From positions 868,001 to 932,000 of the forward strand of contig OZ176056.1 of NCBI GenBank assembly GCA_964247055.1: a stretch of DNA of 64,000 nucleotides. Direction: 5' to 3'. Positions 11,269 through 23,912 of the stretch are shown here, piece by piece. The notes beneath the pieces are model-generated. The model ran no database searches, was not told the origin of the DNA, and saw nothing but the letters and a program-made list of their open reading frames with translations. This DNA is from Paragordius varius. Lineage: Eukaryota; Nematomorpha. The position numbers and the translations under genes were made by a program. Position 1 is the first letter of the stretch; every line of letters begins with the position of its first letter.

Positions 11269-14200
11269 TCATGGTTGAGATAAAAATCCATTTTGCAACT
11301 TTTCTTTCATTATAAACCCATTCTTGTTTAATTTCAAATCACTTTTGAAACTTTCCGAATGACCGTTCATCATTTTACCGCTTAATAAATCACCATTGGT
11401 TAAAAGCGTAGAATTGGAGGCAAAATTTTGTTGAAACATATCCATACCTAAAATAATATTTAAAATGTATAAATTATATAATTAAAAACATAAAACCAAA
11501 ACCGTTTTTTCGGAACGATTTTTAAAATATGAATGATTTTTTATATTTTCTATATTATTTTTTATGCAATTTATATTTAAACAAAATATTTTTAATACTT
11601 TATAGTATAATTTATTAAAAGACATATTTTTTGACTTGGTTTAAATTTAATAATGTTTGTAGTTAAATTATGATTAATTATATAAATTAACGGAAAACTC
11701 CACCTGGAACCAAATTTTTTTGGTTAGCTTTTTGAATATCATTTTTTACAAAACCGGGTTTTTTTAAAACGAAATGGTTAGAAACAAAAAAAATTTAACT
11801 TGTAAAAAATAATTTTTCAATTTCAAATCCTTCTTTAAAAATAGCATTTAAAAGTTTGAAACAACAAACTAATTTACCTACCCTGTTTCAATTTATATTC
11901 CAACATCATATTGTTTTGGGGTGGTAAACCAACACAAGCCCGTAAAATGTTTTCTATGCAAGCTTTTTGCTTAAAAAATGCATTTATAACCGGCGTTCCA
12001 GATCGTACAAGGGGAGCTTTAAGCAAATAACTCAAAATACTTAGCACGGGATACATGCCTTCCAATTTACTATCTATACAGAAAAAATATTTTTTTCGGT
12101 TAAAATATTATAATTGGTATAATCAATTAAAAGGCAAGTGAAATAAAATTATTTAAAAGTAATTTTTTATATTAAAATTCTTTAATATAAAATTGAGTCT
12201 GTCAATTATCGCTATTTCGCAATTCAAGATAGGTTATACATTTAAACTTAACGTTAAAAAATATAGTTTTGTAATTAATCAAATAATAGTCTTTTTATTA
12301 TTTATGCGCTTTAAAAATTTTAATATTTACTGCTCTCATAATTTTTCAATCAGGGATTAAAATAAAGTATACAGTTTTTGGGTTTTAACAAGAAAACTAA
12401 CTATAAAATCCTTATCCATCCTCAAACCTTATTTTTTACTTATTACTTTAAAAAAAGCTTAGAAAGCAGCATCAAACACCGTAAAATTTCAAATTTTCTC
12501 TTAATTTCATCTCAAATTTTAGTTCCGTCCCCCCCCCCCTTATTTTTTTAAATTTCTTTAATATTAAAAAAGCACTTACCAGTGGTGTCTAAAGGTCGAT
12601 ATTTGACTCGTGAAAATAATTCAGCCAGTATTATTAAGTCTAAGATGAGTGGAGCAGCTAGAAGTGAGTCTTCACACGTATTATGTATGACAAGGGTATG
12701 CCTACCACCCAACATTAATTCACTCATGTATTCATCTAAGGCCCTTTTAGAGTCCCCGACTTGGGGAACATACTTTATAACAATACAATGATCCGGTTTA
12801 GAAATGCCTTCAACAGAATTGTCAGAATTAAAATTTGAAAAGTTTCCATTTGTTTCGGAATAATTTTGATGTTTAGCACAGTTTTTTCCAGATTCGTCTA
12901 TTTCTCTTTTATTTTTCCCCTTTTTGCCCGAAGGTCCATAAAGAATGGTATTAGAGGCGACCATATCATCTACAACATTACTTTTAGTTATCTATACATA
13001 CATATATATATATATATATAAACAATATTGGAATTGGTAAATTGTAAAAAACTAGCGTTTCCTCAAATATTAAAATGTATAAATCTCCGTAAATTCTGCA
13101 AAGAATAAAATAATTAACTTATTATATATACCATTTGCACTTCAAAAGTGTCCTTAAACACTTCAAGTTGGTCCTTGAACAGTTCAAGTTGGTCCTTTGA
13201 CTTTTTTGTTTTAAACTTTTATCAATCAAATCGTATATCATTCATCTATTTTATTGTTTTTAATCTATTTGCTATTATTTAACATAATTTTAAATCGATA
13301 TCAACTTTTAATCTTGAAACCGTATATCTTTATTAATATCTTATTTTTGATATTTATAAGTTTTAACACGAAATGAAAAAATATATAAGTTATCTGGGTT
13401 ATTAATTAAAATTCATTAAAAACATTTAAAAGTCAATAATTTTTTGAATTGAAAACAAATAGTTTGAAACAAAAAAAGTGGTTTTTCAATAAAATTTTTT
13501 ATTTTTGAATGATAAATATATAATAATTATGGCTAGAAATGCTTAAGTTACAACTTTGTTCAAGGACCAACTTGAATAGTTCCAAGGACCAACTTGAAAT
13601 GTTCAAGGACCAACTTGAGGTGTTCAAGGACACTCATAAAGTGCAAATGGTTTATCTTAAACTATAGAAAAGTATAAAACATAACGGAGAATGAGCATAT
13701 TGTTTTGGTAAAAAATTTTGCTATATTTTAAAATATATGTAAAAAAACTTTATAATTTATTAATTTTAAAACCATCAATCATTACTATATTGCCTTTGCC
13801 CTCTCGTCTGCTTACTCACCTTTTTTAAATTATTAAACATATTTATTTTTACTCAATAATTTTTTGTTTTTACTGTATAAATGTGTATTTAAAATCATAC
13901 CTCTTTTGATTTAAATTGACTAGGAGCTGATAAATTATAACCATCATTATTTCCCAAATGATTGTAGCTCACAATAGAAAGCGGTTTAATACCGGCCGAA
14001 ACTAGAAAGTCGACTAAAACACTTTTAACTTTGGTTTGACCGGTTTTGAAATCATCACCTAAATATCGGTTATTAAAACTTTTTTATCTTATATCAACCA
14101 CAGAAAACTGTTGGATAATTAAACATTAATTAAAAAAGCTTTCAAAAATATGGATTTTTTAAGTTGAAAATTCGATTGCGTTTAAATTTAAAATTTTCAT

Positions 14201-17200
14201 AAAAATATTGAAAAATATTTTAAAAGGAGTTTGCCCCCTCAATAAATTTGGTTTTATAAACTCTAATGTAATATGAGACATCTTAAAAACGTCTATATAC
14301 AAATTATAAAAAATGGCCAAATTAATAATTAATAAAGTCTTATTTTAGCATCGTTAAAACAAAAACACATAAAATTAGAGGAACAAGTGTAAGAGAAAGG
14401 ATTAGACTTATATTATGATTGCAATAAAAATTATTTGTAAGAAAAATAGTTTGTCTAGCCAAAAAAACATGTATGTTATAAATATTTAATGATAATAAGA
14501 CGGATGCATTTTTTTAATTTATGTACAAACTTAAAAACTTCATATATATCAACAAAATTTAACTAATATAACTTTGATTATAAAAAAATAATTATAATTC
14601 CAATCTTATATAATTACGGGAAAAATTGATTGATATTATTCAGACAAAATTTAAAAATGTAACAAATATTTATTTCATAAGACATATCGTTTATAATTTC
14701 TATTTATAATTTCATTTCTAATTATCCTTTATCGTTATATTACGGATTTTAACAACTGTTATTACAACCATACTTGTTTAAATCTTAATATATTTTGTTT
14801 CAAATTGCAAAAGTATTAAATGTGTATTTATCCAATCAATTACAAGCTTCCAAAAGGTTTAAAAAAGCATAGTTCCCCCTTTTGAAAAAAATATTTCTCT
14901 TTATGATTTTTTACGTTTTGTCCGTATATAATTTCAAATTATACTGTACATCTTTCGGTTCAAATTTATGAAAACGTGCAAAAACCTGCTATAAAAACGT
15001 CATTCTGTTCAGCCAATTCAATTAGCCCAGGGACAAAAGTGTTTTGAGGACTACCATTTATATAGGTGCAGTGTTCAAGAACCGAAGCCACACCAAACAA
15101 TGTTGAAGGTGAAATCTCAGATGCATTTGCTTCTATGGAAGCTAACAATTCACGTGCTGTAAGATTAAGTCCTGGCTCGACATTACAAAACCTTTCAGTA
15201 TTTGCCGTCCAAAGAACAATACATTGATCAATACCTGATTGTGACTTAAAATCTCTAATATCTGACCTTATCCGTTCAACTATTTGTGATTTGGTCCAAA
15301 CGGCAGGAAATGTATTATCAGCCCGACCGGCTTGATTAGCAGCAATGAAATCGGGAATGTAAACTGAGGCCCGTGGTTTCATTTCTTAAACAAAGTTATT
15401 AAATTTTGAAAAATAAAATAATCCTATAAAAAATTTATATATCATTTAAATTATCTGTAATTAACGTTCAGAATTGCGTACGTCCCTCTATCTGATATTA
15501 TCTGATATAAATTTTCAATCACAAATATTTATATTAAAACTTTCAATCAATACATACGTTACAAAATTATATTAGTTAATTGCCTTCTATATTATACCAA
15601 AGTTTTTATTTCAAGATCAATAAAACACCAAAAAATATAATTAATATATAAAAAAAAATTTCTTAAGCTGTACAAAAATTATATTTTCAAACACAAAAAT
15701 GGCATAAAATCTAAATTTCTTTTAAACTTATATAAAACTCCCAAAATCCTTCAATATAAAATTTTAAAATCACACATATATATACCATTTACAGCTCAAA
15801 TTCATCTTCGAACAATTTAAATTCACCCTTAAACAATTAAAATTAACCCTCGAACAATTTAAATTCACCATAAATTAAATTGTGTTCTCAAAATTAAAAA
15901 TTATCTATATATTTTTATATTTTTATGAAATGCAATTTTGTTTAAAATTTAAATAAAATTGAAAAAATAGCAAACTATGCCACAAGATTATATTTTATAT
16001 TAATAATGCGTTATATTAGCTGCCCGAAAACACATAATTTATTTTTCAAGGGTAAATTTGAATCGTTCAAGAAGGGTGAATTCGAATTGATTAAGGGTAA
16101 ATTTAAATTGTTTAGAGGTAAATTTAAATTGTTTAAGGGTGAATTTGAATTGTTTAAGGGTGATTTGTATATGAGTTTATCTACCCTTCATAAGAGGTAC
16201 CAATTGCGTTTGCAAATTATAATCTATAACTCGGGCTCTTTGCATAGATTGGGCCAAATTAAGGGATGAAATATCCCATCCATCTAACGTTATATCACAC
16301 GGTTCCACCATAGGAAGTAAATGTTTAATGGGAACATAAATTGGTTCATAGTGTGGATTATTATTACAAGCATTTGTTTCCATCTCATTACAATCGCCAT
16401 TGGAGGAATCGCTATTGGAATCAATTAACAAATCACCCAAATGTATGGTAGATGACTGGGTAATTGACCCAAAAAAATTGGGTTTCTAATTCATGAGTTT
16501 AAATTTGAAAAAAAAAATATAAAATTTTGCCAACCAAATAACCAACATGTTTTTTGTTAAGTTAACATTTTCAGACATTTTATAATTGGGAAAAAAAGTA
16601 AAATGTAGGAACTGAGGAGTTATATTCTACAAACTCATAAAAAATGGTCTTTAATAGTTTTACAGTCATGTATCCTTTATTTTATCAAAAATTTATTATT
16701 TTTCGTTAAATGAGTATATAAAGAATGGAAAAAACATAAGCTCTATGGTATTATAACAATGTCATATTCATCAAAAAAGTATAAGAATTACCATAGAGCT
16801 CTTGTATTTTTCATTCTTTACCAAATATTTATACCCATTTAACGAAAAAAAATGTTTTTGATAAAATAAAGTATATATGACTGTATGTTAACAGACATGA
16901 TACTTTTGATTTTTACTTATCTAAGTTGAGTCCCGCATTAAATTCGAGAGCAAAAAGCGAAATAAGCCTTAATCTAAAACCAGTGTTTGTAAATATAAAA
17001 AATAACTAAGATAATTTTGGAAGCAAGTTAAAAACCTGTTAAAAATTTCAAAATAAATTATATTCTGCATATAGTATAAAAAACTTGTACAAATCAGAAA
17101 ATAGTTTGGTTTAAAAATTAAATATGCCTAAATACAGTAAAAATTGGAATTATACGGGCAAAACGTAAAAATGTAAAGACAAATATTTTTTCCAAAAAAA

Positions 17201-18571
17201 ACAACTATACTTTTTCAAATTATTTTGGTAACACAATCGATTCAATATTTTACAATTGCAACTAAATAGCTTATATGAGAAAAATTTAGGTTTAAAAAAT
17301 ATGGTTGTCTTTTAAAAAAATATTTGTCTCTATATTATTACATTTAATTAATTTCAATTTTTACTGTAATTATCAATATATAAATGAAGGGTTTATGCCA
17401 TTGGTTAAATCAAGGGTGTCATCCAATCAAATAACTTCGCGGACCGTTAAATGAAAAATCCGACGGGCTACATTCGAAAAAATATATGGGCATTAACAAA
17501 TATTTTATTAACATTTAACCATAATAAGACTGTAAATAATTTAATATTTCATATACAGTAAAAATTGAAATTACAATCAATTCCATATTTTACAATGTAA
17601 CTAAATAGTTTAAAAGAAAAAAAATTAGGGTTTAAAAATTATATTGGTCTTTTGAATAAAAATATTTGTGTTTTTACGTTTTGTCCGTAATTTTAATTGA
17701 CTCTAATATTTTGTCTTGAAATAATTTAAATAAAACATCCAGGAAATTTGTTAAAAAAACTATTAATTTAACGAATTAAATACAATTTTTTATTTTTTGG
17801 TATTTATAATTTTTCGTGGGCCAGGCGTTGTATACTTATGGACAATATATTAAGAAAAAATAAGTCTTTTTAGCTTTGTTAATGATAAATTAATTTTATT
17901 TTATTTAAAATAAAATTTTATCACTAGAGTATGGTATAAAAAAAGTTAGTTTTTTATTAAACAATAAAATTAATGTTAAAATCTAGGGAAAAAACCATTT
18001 TAATTTGAAGCATTTTTTATTTTTGGCATATACTACTGTACATGTACTAAGGGCAAACAAAGTATAAATTTTGAATGAAATGTTTTTATAAACAAAGTTG
18101 GGAGTTTGAAATGAACTCTTATTATGGTTTTGAAAAACAAATATATATGTACTCTAAAATATAGACAGAAAAATAAAACGTGACATGACAAAACAAATGT
18201 TTTAAAGATAGATATTGGGTAAATAAAAATCGAAATAATACATAAATTTTAACATAATAGAATTTTAGGAATTAAAAATCGAGTTTAAGAAAACTTACCA
18301 AAATACCATCTTTAGTTCCCCATGTAAATCCATGCTTATTAGCTAAAATTGCTGCGGTTAAGGTTGAACCATTGTTTCCACCCCAACCAACTAACATAAC
18401 ACCAATTTTAGGGACTTTTTTATCCGTAACGATTTGTAAGTTAGATGAAAGAGGTGTTACAATGAGTTTTCCACCAACTTTTTTGACTGATGTCGTTTCA
18501 TAACGGTATATGGATTCAATCCGATCTTTCAAATTTTGTACTTTGGGTGAATTTATTAAAATATTTTCCAT
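11269..18571 (-). CDS. ISYNA1: myo-Inositol-1-phosphate synthase
   Basis: Eight exons on the minus strand: 18299-18571, 16185-16485, 14986-15384, 13901-14058, 12580-12991, 11882-12073, 11704-11727 and 11269-11447. The phases close exactly to 645 residues. The enzyme converts glucose-6-phosphate to inositol-3-phosphate with NAD in the cytosol, the first committed step of inositol synthesis. Diagnostic blocks are [18 protein letters not shown] (NAD-binding glycine loop), [79 protein letters not shown] and [12 protein letters not shown]. It is about 90 residues longer than the human enzyme, with extra Asn/Ser-rich loops in exon 2 ([20 protein letters not shown]) and exon 5 (a Lys/Asn-rich stretch of about 40 residues). 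Exon 7 is a 24-nt microexon. Introns 2 to 5 carry family A, B and C repeats; intron 1 carries D and A elements. Confidence 0.96.
11704..11727 (-). other. 24-nt microexon (exon 7) of the inositol phosphate synthase gene
   Basis: This is the only solution found that joins exon 6 (ending LEYKLKQ) to the last exon ([11 protein letters not shown]) with canonical AG and GT signals and no stop. The microexon reads (G)CT AAC CAA AAA AAT TTG GTT CCA G, giving ANQKNLVPG. The alternative donor 4 nt downstream in exon 6 runs into a stop. It encodes part of the variable C-terminal tail. Confidence 0.6.
13128..13653. repeat. Family C element (inverted 21-bp GTCCTTGAA arms)
   Basis: It starts ATACCATTTGCACTTC and ends GTGCAAATGG. 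The arms are 21-bp units such as TTCAAGTTGGTCCTTGAACAG, with the inverted units GTTCAAGGACCAACTTGAA on the right side. The core contains TTTATCAATCAAATCGTAT. It lies in intron 4 of the inositol phosphate synthase gene. The second copy is at 27688-28332. Confidence 0.8.
14610..14946. repeat. Degraded family A MITE
   Basis: The right end has TTTACGTTTTGTCCGTATA and TATACTGTA. The left part has CAGACAAAATTTAAAAATG and ATAAGACATATCG, diverged from the family A terminus. It lies in intron 3 of the inositol phosphate synthase gene, ending about 40 bp from exon 3. Confidence 0.5.
15783..16171. repeat. Family B element beside exon 2 of the inositol phosphate synthase gene
   Basis: The left end is TACCATTTACAGCTCAAATT, followed by inverted units (TTCACCCTTAAACAATT). 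The right arm has about seven 20-21-bp units such as GGTGAATTTGAATTGTTTAAG (16040-16165). The right terminus is missing: the array stops about 14 bp from the exon 2 donor (minus strand, 16184). Confidence 0.75.
16673..16883. mobile_element. Family D hairpin element, TA-flanked
   Basis: A 211-bp almost perfect inverted repeat: it opens CAGTCATGTATCCTTTATTT, closes with the diverged inverse (TATATGACTG), and is flanked by TA on both sides. Each arm of about 100 bp includes AAGAATGGAAAA and AGCTCTATGGTA, with only a short central loop. The Tc1/mariner-like CAGT ends and TA flanks suggest a MITE. The second copy is at 44737-44963. Confidence 0.75.
17135..17366. mobile_element. Family A Tc1-like MITE
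   Basis: The left end CAGTAAAAATTGGAATTATA and right end TTTCAATTTTTACTG are flanked by TA. The inner subterminal block AAAGACAAATATTTTTT pairs with AAAAATATTTGTCT. It is a non-coding element of about 230 bp in intron 1 of the inositol phosphate synthase gene. Confidence 0.8.
17413..17830. mobile_element. hAT-like remnant interrupted by a family A element
   Basis: AAGGGTGTCATCCAATC with GCGGACCG at the left, and CGTGGGCCAGGCGTTG at the right, resemble the degraded termini of the hAT-like copies in this window. A family A copy (17556 to about 17700) lies between the two ends, which suggests nested insertion. Confidence 0.35.
17556..17700. mobile_element. Internally deleted family A MITE
   Basis: It starts CAGTAAAAATTGAAATTACA after TA and retains TTTTTACGTTTTGTCCGTAA near the right end. 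It is about 145 bp against 230-300 bp for fuller copies, with the left subterminal block missing. Confidence 0.65.
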
Positions 18572-20390
18572 AGTAAAAAAAGAGCGTGTGTTTATGTACT
18601 TTTAAAAAACCAAACTAAAATTGTGAACAAATGTGAAATTATATTTTTTACTCAAATCTAATAAATGAGAAAAATCTTAACAACAATTTGGGTTATAAAA
18701 AATTTAATGTATAATATTAAATAATTATATAGAGAAATATCCGATATATAAAAGAAAATTTTATAGGTTATCTAAATTTGGATAAATCGCTAGCCGGCAT
18801 TTAAAATATAATATGAATAAAAAGTTTGGATAATTTGTTGTTTATTATGTGTTTTCTATAGACAAAATTGCAATTCAAAGCCATTAAAAATTTACAGTTA
18901 AATCTTAAATTCTTTTGTCCAATATGCCTAAATTAGGGTGGATAAGAAATTATCTGATAAATAATTATTTATAATAACTATTATAATTTTTAATATTTTA
19001 TTTATTATTGTGTCGATCTATCGAGAAGGCAAAAAATTAAAAAAATTATATCGACATATTTTTTGAAATATTATACAACAAGTCCACAACAAAATCACAG
19101 GATTAAATATAATATTGTGATAGGAAGGTGTATATTTGGATTAACATAGTGCTTTGAGTTTTGGCCATGAGTGTTTAGGGAATTTTTTTACACTTTTTTT
19201 AAGTGATTCATATCAGAAATTGGCGAAATTTGAGTATTTTTTAGGTAAAAGCCAAAGGCTTCGTTTTAAAAGATATCACTAAATATTTGACAAATCCATA
19301 TAAACAAATCATTTCAAAATATTATTGTCTGGGCTTCGAAAGTTCTTTTTTCGCTTTTCTAAATAAACTACCTGTTATAAATAAAAAAACATCTTCAACA
19401 TTTGATGATAAATTCTATCGCTTCAGATTTTAAAGGTTTATGGTTAAAGATTTTAGTGAATTTTATTAAATACAATGTCTATATAACTTAAAATTGAAAG
19501 ACCAACGAAGGTTTTAGTCGAATTTGAAATGGAAATGTTTTTCATTGTTTAATTATATAGAAATGTTTTCAATATAAAACGTTGCTTAATTGTTTCCATC
19601 ATGACTCAAAAAGTAAAGGGTAGGCTTTATTTGCAAATATTAAATTTTAAAAAATGCCCTTATTTTAATTAAAATTTATATATAATTTTTATAACACACC
19701 TAATTTTTGTGTTTATTTTAAGAGGATTAGCTCATTTAAAAAGAGAAAATTTGGCATAAAAAAAATTTAAATTTTTGAAAATATTGTGCTGCTTTTACGT
19801 AGTTAATCATATATAGTGATATTTTAATGAAACCTCTAGCTTTCACCGAAAAATATTATATGCGGAAGCCATTTTTATGGAGCAGTTATTAAAAAAATGT
19901 CAATAACTCTAAATCACTAATGACCAAAACCAATAGCAACATGATAATTGTACTATATTTTTTAAAATATATTATCAAATAGAATATTTCAAACCACCGG
20001 TTTTAGACGCAAAGTAATATGTTAATATTTGCAAAAATGATTACCTTTTAGTTTATTTTTATATCCCGCAGCGATCATTATATAAAAAAGTAAAGGCATT
20101 AAGCCGAATTTAAAAATTGCTTTCTTGTTGTGTTTTAGGCGCAGTATACAAATTTTTTTCTTGCCATTTTTTTCTTAATTTTTTCAAATCTCTACTGCAA
20201 TATACATATATTTTGGTTAAAAAACTCTAGAAGCTCTTAAGCAAAATCTCACAAACTCTACATATAGATCTGAGCTGTTTGTTTTGATCGTGCTTTACTA
20301 TCCCAATTTTAGCCTTTAGAAGTCGAAAAACTGTACAACACCTAAGCTTTTTTAATACATGAGAACAATAATTGTTGCTAAATTTTTATA
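18572..20390. other. Intergenic, upstream of the inositol phosphate synthase gene
   Basis: This presumably includes the promoter of the minus-strand synthase gene near 18572-18700, but I see no clear TATA or initiator. The right part holds a dispersed repeat (family G, 20060-20375). No coding sequence is recognised. Confidence 0.5.
20060..20375. repeat. Dispersed anonymous repeat G, copy 1
   Basis: Shared with 46840-47160 in the same orientation: GGCATTAAGCCGAATT against GGTATTAAGCGGAATT, then TTTTAGGCGCA, and later GATCGTG...TTTTAG against AATCGTG...TTTTAG. No ends, target duplication or coding are visible. Confidence 0.5.
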
Positions 20391-23300
20391 TTATTATTAT
20401 TATTATTACATTACATGTTTTCACTCGTGAGAGCGGTCATGTTATACAACCTGTCTCGCCATAAAACTCTATCTATGGCGTCCTCTGCATTAAGCTCGTA
20501 TTCTGCTAGCTCTCTTTTTACTGTATCTATCCATTTTGTTTTAGGCCGCCCACGTCCTCGTTTTCCCTCAACTATATAACCATCTATTATTTTTGCAATA
20601 TAATTAGAATCTCTCCTTTCAATGTGCCCGAACCAACGTAGCCTATTTTTTGACATTCTTTCCACTATTGGTTTAATATCTGTGCTCCCACGAATAAATC
20701 TATTCTCGATTTTGTCCTTTCTAGTTACCCCACACATCATTCTGAGCATTTTCATTTCAGTCACGTTAAATTGTCTTTCTTCGGATTTTTTGACACCCCA
20801 TGTCTGTGAATTATACATCATTGAGGGCTGGACAACTGAACTGTAAATCTTCCCTTTCACTCTAACATCAATATTTAGATCGCATAACACGCTCGAAATT
20901 TTCTTCCAATTTACCCAGCTGCTCTTTATTCTTAAATTAATATCGTCAGTTAACGAACCATCTGCACTTAACATAGCTCCCAGATATTTGCAACTTTCTT
21001 TACCCTTCAGAACCCAACTATCATCAACTACCATTTCATGTTGTGGACCCCCAAAAGTAATAAGTTCGGTTTTTGCTTTGTTTACTTTCAGACCATATTG
21101 ATCCAGCATAACAACCCATCTGTTTACCGTTCGCTTTAACTCAATTAGTGAATCAGACAAGATGATTATGTCATCTGCATACATTAAGTACCATCCTGAA
21201 CTCACATTAACAACCTTGGCTACCTCGTCCATACAAATTATAAACAATAAGGGGCTGAGTGATGAGCCTTGGTAGACTCCATGCTTTATTGAAAAGGGCT
21301 CTGATAAACCTTGTGGAGTTTTAATCCTGGTGTGTGATTCGTACATTATTTGTAACAACTTAATATAACTTTCTGGCACCTTTTTACGACGGAGACTCCA
21401 CCAAATAGTTTCTCTAGGAATCCTGTCAAACGCCTTCTCTATATCAATCAAAACCCCGTGTAATTCTTTCTTTTTTTCAATGTGTTTTTCAATCAACCTC
21501 CTAACCGCATGTATAGGATCTACTGTTGACTTTCCTGGCATGAAACCAAATTGATTTCCTTCTATAGATATCATTTTCCTGATTCGCTTTTCAATTATTT
21601 TTTCAAACAATTTCATAGTGTGCGACATAAGTTTTATCCCTCTATAGTTACTACATTCATTTATATCACCTTTTCCTTTAAATAAAGGCACAGTTAAACT
21701 TTCCTTCCATTCAACCGGGATTTCATACGTTGAAACAACTTTATTAAATACACGCTCCAAAAAATTTAATCCAGAATTTCCAAGCACTTTCCAACAATTT
21801 ATATTTATGTCGTCCGATCCTACAGCTTTGTTGTTTGGCATTTCTAACAAATTAGATTCTACTTCCTTTTGTGTAATTGCTTCTATTGGTCTATCAGTAG
21901 CTTCAACTGTATTTGGCAAAAATATCTCGCCTACCCCTTCATCTAAACTCACAAAGTACTCTTTCCATCTTTTTAATATTTCTACATTTTCGCACAGCAA
22001 GCTTCCATCTTTTCCTTTTATTGCAGTCGCATAACCTGGCAAATCCATCCTGCGTTTATTCCTTTGCTGCGCAACTTTATACACTTTGTTTAAACCTTGC
22101 TTCTTAACTCATCATAAAATAAATTCATTTTTTCTTTCTTAACCTGACCGACTAATTTTTTCAATTCCTTATTTAAACTTTTATACTTATCTCTATCATC
22201 ATCATTCCTTGTATGTCTCCATTTGTCAAAAGCCTTACCTTTTTCTCGTGACATCAATATTATTCTTTCATCGTAAAGCCAAGCCTCTCTGTATACTTGA
22301 GATTTTCCGCCTTTTAATCCACAAACTAGAGTTCCTGCCTTTTTGATTAACTGACTTACTTTATCCCAATCACCATTTAACCCTCCATCCTCGGATAACC
22401 GTATTTCATTTATAAAAGCCTGCCTTTTTTCGGATAATTTCTCCCACTTAATACTTTTTAATCTCTTTCAATAAGAACCACTTTGTTTAGACTTTTCTTT
22501 CACGAAAAATTTACAGATAAGTAAATTATGTTGCGAACTAACCTCTAAGTTTGGCACGACCTTACAATCTATCACAAGCTTCAATAAATCTCTTGGAACA
22601 AGTATAAAATCTATTTGAGATTTGTTTATGCCGCTCTTAAAAGTTACTAGATGACTCTCTCTTTTTTCGAAAAACGTGTTCGCTATCGCCAAATTGTGAG
22701 ATTGTGCAAATCTGAGCAAATTAATTCCTTCCTCGTTTCTTTCTCCATAAGAATGTCCCCCGTGCCATATTTCAAAAGATTCCCTTTTTGAACCAAGATG
22801 ACCATTAAAATCCCCACATAAAAACTTGACTCTGAGCTGAGGGAGAGCGACTATTTTTTCATCTAAAGTCTCGTAAAATTGCTCCTTTTCTTGTTTGGGT
22901 AAACCTATTTGCGGGGCATATATACTAAATACCGTTATGACCTCGTTACCTACCAAAATATCTAAATTCATGATTCGGCTGTTATAGCGTCTAACCTCTT
23001 TAACCTGATTGGACAATTTGGGATTAATGATAATTGCCACTCCATTTCGTCCGCCACTTTCACCTGAGTAATATAGTCGATAATTCTCTTCCAAAGTCCT
23101 TGCTCCGTTTCCACGGTAACGAGTCTCTTGTAATGCCAAAATATCAATATGTTTAACTTTCATTATTCTCACAATATCATTTAACTTACTTTTCAATGAA
23201 CCAACATTTAAACTAGCAAAATACAAACAACCCGTATTCCTTTTCATTCTCTTTATATTATTGGCCACAACACCAAAACCGCGGCTGGCCAGGCCTGACC

Positions 23301-23400
23301 GGTTATTACTATACACATCAATATTCATTTGACAGCTTTAAACAAACAAAATAAAATAATAAAATTGAAGTGTCGAACTAATTATGACAAATTGATAGAT
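20391..23400 (-). mobile_element. Nearly intact RTE-type LINE (minus strand)
   Basis: On the minus strand an apurinic-like endonuclease (22468-23328) is followed by reverse transcriptase (20411-22084). Endonuclease blocks are YFASLNVGSLKSKLNDI, ILALQETRYRG, FLCGDFNGHLG and VSSQHNLLI. RT blocks are NYRGIKLMSHTMKLFEKI, LIDIEKAFDRIPRETIWW, GVYQGSSLSPLLFIICMDE and LMYADDIIILSD. The C-terminal RWFGHIERR...GKRGRGRPKTKW tail is typical of RTE and related clades. The 382 bp between the two ORFs is also coding-like (KWEKLSEKRQAFINEI, YKSLNKELKKLVGQVKKEKM). It is separated from the endonuclease by one in-frame TGA at 22468 and from the RT by one frame change near 22090. The 3' end has a tiny UTR and a (TAA)n tail at about 20391-20410, as RTE elements do. 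The 5' end and target duplication are unresolved. It is probably young, and single-ORF in its functional form. Confidence 0.9.
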
Positions 23401-23912
23401 GTTAAAAAAAAAAACCTAGGCAGGCTATAGGTATAAACGGAAATTATATTTCGCAATAAAAAAAAAAAAAATTAAAGCAAAAATTATGTATAAACAATAT
23501 AAATCAAGGGTTATTTTATGTGTCATAGTAAAAAATAAAATAAATAGTGCTACAATACTTATCCAAGAATACGATCTATATATTTAAGAGAATATTAATA
23601 GGCAAATTATAGGAAAAAGCCAACGGTAAGTCCTACGTCCAAAAACAAAATGGGAATAGGTATGTTATAACAAAATTTAAAGTATAGGATAAGTGATAAA
23701 AGATAGAATAAACTTTGAAGATAAATAGATAAGAATTTAGAATTTTTTTCTTTTGTGTAATGTACGAACTCGCGCGCGTCAAATGTCCAAAAATGTTATT
23801 AATTTACAAAATCTAATGAGGCATGTGGAAACGGTATAAAAGCGGTTTAAGATATAGATAACATTTTTCCATATAATTTGATGGTACTGAACATTTTAAT
23901 CATTTCAGATAA
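23401..23912. other. LINE 5' region or intergenic
   Basis: AT-rich with two A runs (23405, 23458) and one CpG-rich patch, CTCGCGCGCGTC (23769). The LINE 5' UTR may extend into it. No gene is recognised. Confidence 0.4.

Noticed and set aside
12582-12791. Plus-strand ORF opposite inositol phosphate synthase exon 5
   Set aside because: Shadow of the conserved minus-strand coding exon.
16006-16269. ORF with FKGEFEL repeats
   Set aside because: It is the right arm of a family B element running into the antisense of inositol phosphate synthase exon 2.
20622-22107. Plus-strand ORFs over the LINE
   Set aside because: Antisense shadows of the reverse transcriptase frame.
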